Below, piece by piece: positions 53,797 to 56,850 of a DNA stretch of 56,850 bases. Below the pieces are notes generated by a model, which had not been told where the DNA came from, did no database searches, and worked only from the letters and a program-made list of their open reading frames with translations. The position numbers and the translations under genes were made by a program. The stretch is taken from NCBI RefSeq assembly GCF_022832435.1, contig NZ_JALHLF010000002.1, positions 69,256-126,105 of the forward strand, written 5' to 3'. Every line of letters begins with the position of its first letter. Positions within the stretch are counted from its first letter, which is position 1. This stretch comes from Novosphingobium organovorum. GTDB lineage: Bacteria > Pseudomonadota > Alphaproteobacteria > Sphingomonadales > Sphingomonadaceae.

Positions 53797-55631
53797 CCGA
53801 TACCCCCGACACCGCTAGCGGCCCTTCCCCCGCCCTGCCCGAGAGCCCGCTGCCCGGCCAGGCTCCCCGCAAGACGCCCGATGATCGCGCCGCGCCCGAG
53901 GCCCAGGCGATCAACGAGATGTGGCGGCAGCGCCCCTGGTGGGCCCGCCGCGCCGAGGCCTTCTTTCACCTCGCGCGCATCAAGCTTGCCCATGCCGTGC
54001 TGCTCCCCGAACTGAGCCCCGACCAGGCCTTCGACCTGCGCCAGAGCGTGCGCCAGGAAGGCCAGCTCACGCGCGGCTACATCCTGATGTGCGCGCTCGC
54101 GGCGGGCATCGCGATCCTGGGCCTGCTGCAATCCTCGACCGCGGTGGTCATCGGCGCGATGCTCGTCTCCCCGCTGATGAGCCCGATCGCGGCGATGGGA
54201 TTTGGCTTCGCCTCGCTCGACGGGCACCGCATCCGCGATGCGGTCAAGGTCGTCGCGATCGGCGCAGCGATCGGCATCGCGACCGGCATCGTGCTGACCT
54301 GGCTCTCGCCCATCCGCAACGCCACGCCCGAGATCCTGGCGCGCACCGAACCCAACCTGCTCGATCTGGCGGTCGCGCTGTTTTCCGGCATTGCGGGCGG
54401 TTATTCGACGGTCATCGGCAAGGGCGGCACCGCGATCGGCGTCGCCATCGCCACGGCGCTGATGCCCCCGCTTACGGTGGTCGGCTATGGTATCGGCGTG
54501 TTGCAGCCGATGTTCGCCTTCGGCGCGCTCCTGCTGTTTCTCACCAACCTCGCCGCGATCACCTTTGCCTTTGCGCTCATCGCGCGGCTTTCAGGCGCAG
54601 CGCGGCCGTTCGGCAAGGTCGAGTGGACGCCGCGCTACATCGCGATCCTGATCGCGGCTTTCCTTGCGCTGGCAACGCCGCTGACGATGACGCTGATGAA
54701 GCTCACCAACGAGGCGCGCATCCGCTCGGCAGCGCAGAACGCGATCGTGAGCGCGTGCGGCGACAAGAACGTGACGATCGCCCAGCTTGACGTCAACTCG
54801 AGCCTGTTCGCCGCGCCCTCGGTCAAGGCGCTGGTCATCACCCCGACCTACACCGGCAACGCCGAGAGCCGCGCCGAGAGCCTGATCAAGAAGGCGCTCG
54901 GCGAACAGGTCGCGGTCAGCCTGCAGCAGGTGCTCGCCGCCGACGTGCGCTCACAGACCAAGGCCATGGTCGATGCCGCGATGGAACGCACCACGGCAGG
55001 CATTGCCGCCGACGTGCCGCCATTCAAGACGATCCGCCAGACGATCGGCCTGCCCACCCGCGCGATGTGGACCGACCGCGCGCAGCGCATGGTCTATGTC
55101 GAGCCGGTCCCCGCGCCCGAATGGACGCTCGCCGACTACCGCACGGTCGAGACTTCGGCCAACCAGGACACCACCGGCTGGACCGTGCGCCTGATACCGC
55201 CGCCGCAGGCCGACCTGAGGGTCGCGCTGGGCCATGGTGCGGGCGCGGCGCTCGCCGAGGGGACGATACCGGTCGACCTCGGCATCTGGGCGCTGCAACG
55301 CTGGGGCATGGGCGACGTGACGATCTCGGGCGCCAGCGCCGCGCAACTGGCGGGCCTTTCCAAGCTGCTGAGCGATGCGGGCATTGCCGCGCAAGTGCGC
55401 ACGCGCCCCGAACTGGCGCAGGATGAACCGACGGCCGAGGCGACGCCCCTGTCGCAAGACGGGCAGGCTGCATCGCCCGATGCCCCGGCAACCGCGATCA
55501 TCTCGGTCTATGCCCCCAGCCCTTCGCGCCTTGCCGCGCAAAAGGCCGCACGCGAGGCCGCGCTACGCGCCGCCGCCCAGCAGGATGCCGAAGCCGCCAA
55601 AGCAACCGCAGCCACGCCGCCCAAGCGGTAA
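53793..55631 (+). CDS. DUF389 membrane protein with long periplasmic/cytoplasmic C-terminal domain
   Basis: A 612-residue protein. After an 80-residue soluble N-terminus come about six helices of the DUF389 type (GYILMCALAAGIAILGLLQS, VVIGAMLVSPLMSPIAAMGF, GKGGTAIGVAIATALMPPLT). From about residue 300 it is a soluble alpha/beta region, ending in an Ala-rich helix (AAQKAAREAALRAAAQ). DUF389 function is not established; a transport role is guessed. It is translationally coupled to the antiporter, suggesting a shared ion or osmotic role. Confidence 0.88.
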   Translation: MTDTPDTASGPSPALPESPLPGQAPRKTPDDRAAPEAQAINEMWRQRPWWARRAEAFFHLARIKLAHAVLLPELSPDQAFDLRQSVRQEGQLTRGYILMCALAAGIAILGLLQSSTAVVIGAMLVSPLMSPIAAMGFGFASLDGHRIRDAVKVVAIGAAIGIATGIVLTWLSPIRNATPEILARTEPNLLDLAVALFSGIAGGYSTVIGKGGTAIGVAIATALMPPLTVVGYGIGVLQPMFAFGALLLFLTNLAAITFAFALIARLSGAARPFGKVEWTPRYIAILIAAFLALATPLTMTLMKLTNEARIRSAAQNAIVSACGDKNVTIAQLDVNSSLFAAPSVKALVITPTYTGNAESRAESLIKKALGEQVAVSLQQVLAADVRSQTKAMVDAAMERTTAGIAADVPPFKTIRQTIGLPTRAMWTDRAQRMVYVEPVPAPEWTLADYRTVETSANQDTTGWTVRLIPPPQADLRVALGHGAGAALAEGTIPVDLGIWALQRWGMGDVTISGASAAQLAGLSKLLSDAGIAAQVRTRPELAQDEPTAEATPLSQDGQAASPDAPATAIISVYAPSPSRLAAQKAAREAALRAAAQQDAEAAKATAATPPKR

Positions 55632-55652
55632 CCCGCGCTTAGCCAAGCCGGT

Positions 55653-56318
55653 TCAGCGCGTGTCGATAACCGCCGCGCGCACCCGGCGGATGTGGAGCAC
55701 CAGCGCGGCCTGCGCGGTCTCCACTTCGCCGCGCGCGATCGCCTGGTAAAGCACCTCGTGCTCGAAGCCGTGGCTGCGCAGCGCCACCGCACGCTGCTCC
55801 GCCTCCATCGCGCGGTGCGCGACCAGCACGTAGCTGTGCATCACGTCCCACACCCGTTCGAGGATCGAGGCGAGCAAGGGCGAAGCGTGGCGGCGGTAGG
55901 TCATCCAGTGAAAGGCGCGCCCCTGCTCCATGATCCCGGCGAGGTCCGGGCTCGCCTCGCGCTCGTCGAGCAGCGCGCGCAGCTCGGCGATGTCCTGCGC
56001 CGTGAAGCGCGAGAGGCTGTCGGCCAGCAGCAGCGGCTCGATCCGCTCGCGAATGTCGAACGAGGAACGCACGTCGTTCTCGTTGAGCACCACCACCCGC
56101 GCGCCCGCGTTGGCGCGCATCGTCACCAGTCCGCGCGCTTCCAGGATACGCAGCGCATCGCGCACCGGAATACGGCTGATGCTGAGCTCTTCGGCCAGTT
56201 CGTCCTGCTTGATGCGCGCGCCCGCGGGCAGCTCAGCGTTGAGGATACGCCGGGCCAGAAGGGAGGCCACCCTTTCGCTGACGGCCTCACAAGGCCCCTT
56301 GCCGGTGCTCGAACTCAT
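55653..56318 (-). CDS. GntR-family transcriptional regulator (FCD/FadR type)
   Basis: A 221-residue regulator. The winged helix-turn-helix at 10-75 reads LPAGARIKQDELAEELSISR, IPVRDALRILEARGLV, the GntR signature. The C-terminal all-helical FCD domain (FDIRERIEPLLLADSLSRFT) has His residues for metal (FHWMTYRRHASPLL, SHGFEHEVLYQAI). Ligand unknown. It is convergent with the DUF389 gene; no clear target is adjacent. Confidence 0.92.
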   Translation of the reverse strand: MSSSTGKGPCEAVSERVASLLARRILNAELPAGARIKQDELAEELSISRIPVRDALRILEARGLVTMRANAGARVVVLNENDVRSSFDIRERIEPLLLADSLSRFTAQDIAELRALLDEREASPDLAGIMEQGRAFHWMTYRRHASPLLASILERVWDVMHSYVLVAHRAMEAEQRAVALRSHGFEHEVLYQAIARGEVETAQAALVLHIRRVRAAVIDTR

Positions 56319-56489
56319 GCCCCACGCCCTTTTCGCGCTCTATCTTTGTAAACGACCCGAACCCAGATGTATGCCGCAACCTTGCAATTTCGCAAGGGGA
56401 GGCGCGCAGCCAAGGTAAACGTCGCCGGCCAGCCTCCTTCCGGCACGCCCGCCCTAGGTACTGCGCCGGGGTCTGCAGCTCACCCGGTA

Positions 56490-56507
56490 TAAGCCTCGAG
56501 TGGCTTA
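56490..56507. promoter_or_regulatory. Short inverted repeat upstream of the DUF3391 gene
   Basis: TAAGCC (56490-56495) and GGCTTA (56502-56507) around a 6-base spacer, 31 bases before the ATG at 56539. It could be an operator or a small hairpin; no T-run follows. Confidence 0.3.
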
Positions 56508-56538
56508 GATCGAGCGATCAGCAAGGCAGCGCACGACT

Positions 56539-56850
56539 ATGGCTCTCAAACGCATCAGCCCCTCGCAGGTCGAAACGGGCATGTATATCCACGCCTTTCA
56601 CGGCAACTGGTTCTCCCACCCGTTCTGGCGCGCGCATTTCGTGGTCGAGGACGAGAGCCGCTGCGCCACCTTGCGTGAAAGCGATCTCGACGCGCTGGTG
56701 ATCGATACCGACAAGGGCAAGGACGTGTCCGGCGAAAAGCCCCCCGCCCCGCCCTCGCCGACCGGGCAAGTGCCGATCCGCACGCGCCATTTCGGCATGC
56801 CCGCAGGCGGCCTGCCATCCGCCCCGGCGGCTGCCCCGGCGCCGGTCGCG
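56539..56850 (+). CDS. DUF3391 domain protein, likely HD-GYP phosphodiesterase (5' part only)
   Basis: The first 104 codons of a gene that runs off the right edge. It begins MALKRISPSQVETGMYIHAF, then HPFWRAHFVVEDES and LRESDLDALVIDTDKGKDVS. This is the DUF3391 N-terminal domain that usually precedes an HD-GYP c-di-GMP phosphodiesterase; a Pro/Ala linker follows. The HD-GYP part is not in the window, so that assignment is by family habit. Confidence 0.8.
   Translation, partial: MALKRISPSQVETGMYIHAFHGNWFSHPFWRAHFVVEDESRCATLRESDLDALVIDTDKGKDVSGEKPPAPPSPTGQVPIRTRHFGMPAGGLPSAPAAAPAPVA

Overview
The window is high-GC chromosomal DNA from an alphaproteobacterium, most likely a Sphingomonadaceae member (Novosphingobium/Sphingomonas-like). 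The evidence is separate b and b' ATP-synthase genes in an F0-only operon (atpI-B-E-F'-F), the ffh-rpsP-rimM-trmD-rplS and rpsB-tsf clusters, an FYDLN-acid protein beside aroA-cmk-rpsA, LexA sites of the alphaproteobacterial direct-repeat type (GAAC-N7-GAAC), and a purB-lapA-pyrF-trpF-trpB-trpA-folC backbone. I see no insertion sequence, prophage, integrase or CRISPR array. The assignment to a family is inference from gene content only.

Layout. Bases 1-3.4 kb hold a divergent HxlR regulator/NAD(P)H-binding protein pair, a P-loop NTPase and rpsB-tsf. At 3.6-6.3 kb are a YbjN-like protein, two LexA boxes beside a small one-helix membrane protein, pssA-psd (phosphatidylethanolamine synthesis) and tRNA-Tyr. 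At 6.5-13.5 kb are rlmB, a lipoprotein, HU, the rplS-trmD-rimM-rpsP-ffh cluster (interrupted by a LysR-family pseudogene) and tRNA-Ala. At 13.7-20.8 kb are the FYDLN protein, aroA-cmk, an Excalibur-domain protein, rpsA, a membrane protein, gloB and a secreted protein. At 21-22.5 kb a 20-bp palindrome, a promoter and a cobalamin riboswitch precede a short MetE-type methionine synthase. At 22.7-25.4 kb is the F0 ATP-synthase operon. At 25.7-30.4 kb are ydbH-ynbE-ydbL (envelope bridge) and radC.

From 30.8 to 43 kb lie an SLC13-type transporter, purB, lapA, pyrF, a SIMPL-domain protein, a lipoprotein, trpF, two paralogous outer-membrane barrels, trpB, a tiny membrane protein, a cupin, trpA and folC. 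From 43.1 to 52.3 kb is a complete glycogen operon on the minus strand, glgP-glgB-glgC-glgA-glgX, with several GTGA stop/start overlaps. The window ends with a CPA1 cation/proton antiporter coupled to a DUF389 membrane protein, a GntR/FCD regulator and the 5' part of a DUF3391 (HD-GYP-type) gene.

How it works together. Most of the window is translation, cofactor, lipid and energy housekeeping. The unusual parts are regulatory or small: a probable SOS-controlled membrane miniprotein near 4.3 kb, a two-layer methionine-synthase control region near 21 kb, extra small genes wedged into the trp cluster, and short tandem repeats between convergent genes. Many start codons were moved downstream from the longest reading frame, on the basis of ribosome binding sites, stop/start overlaps and family lengths; each case is stated in its entry.
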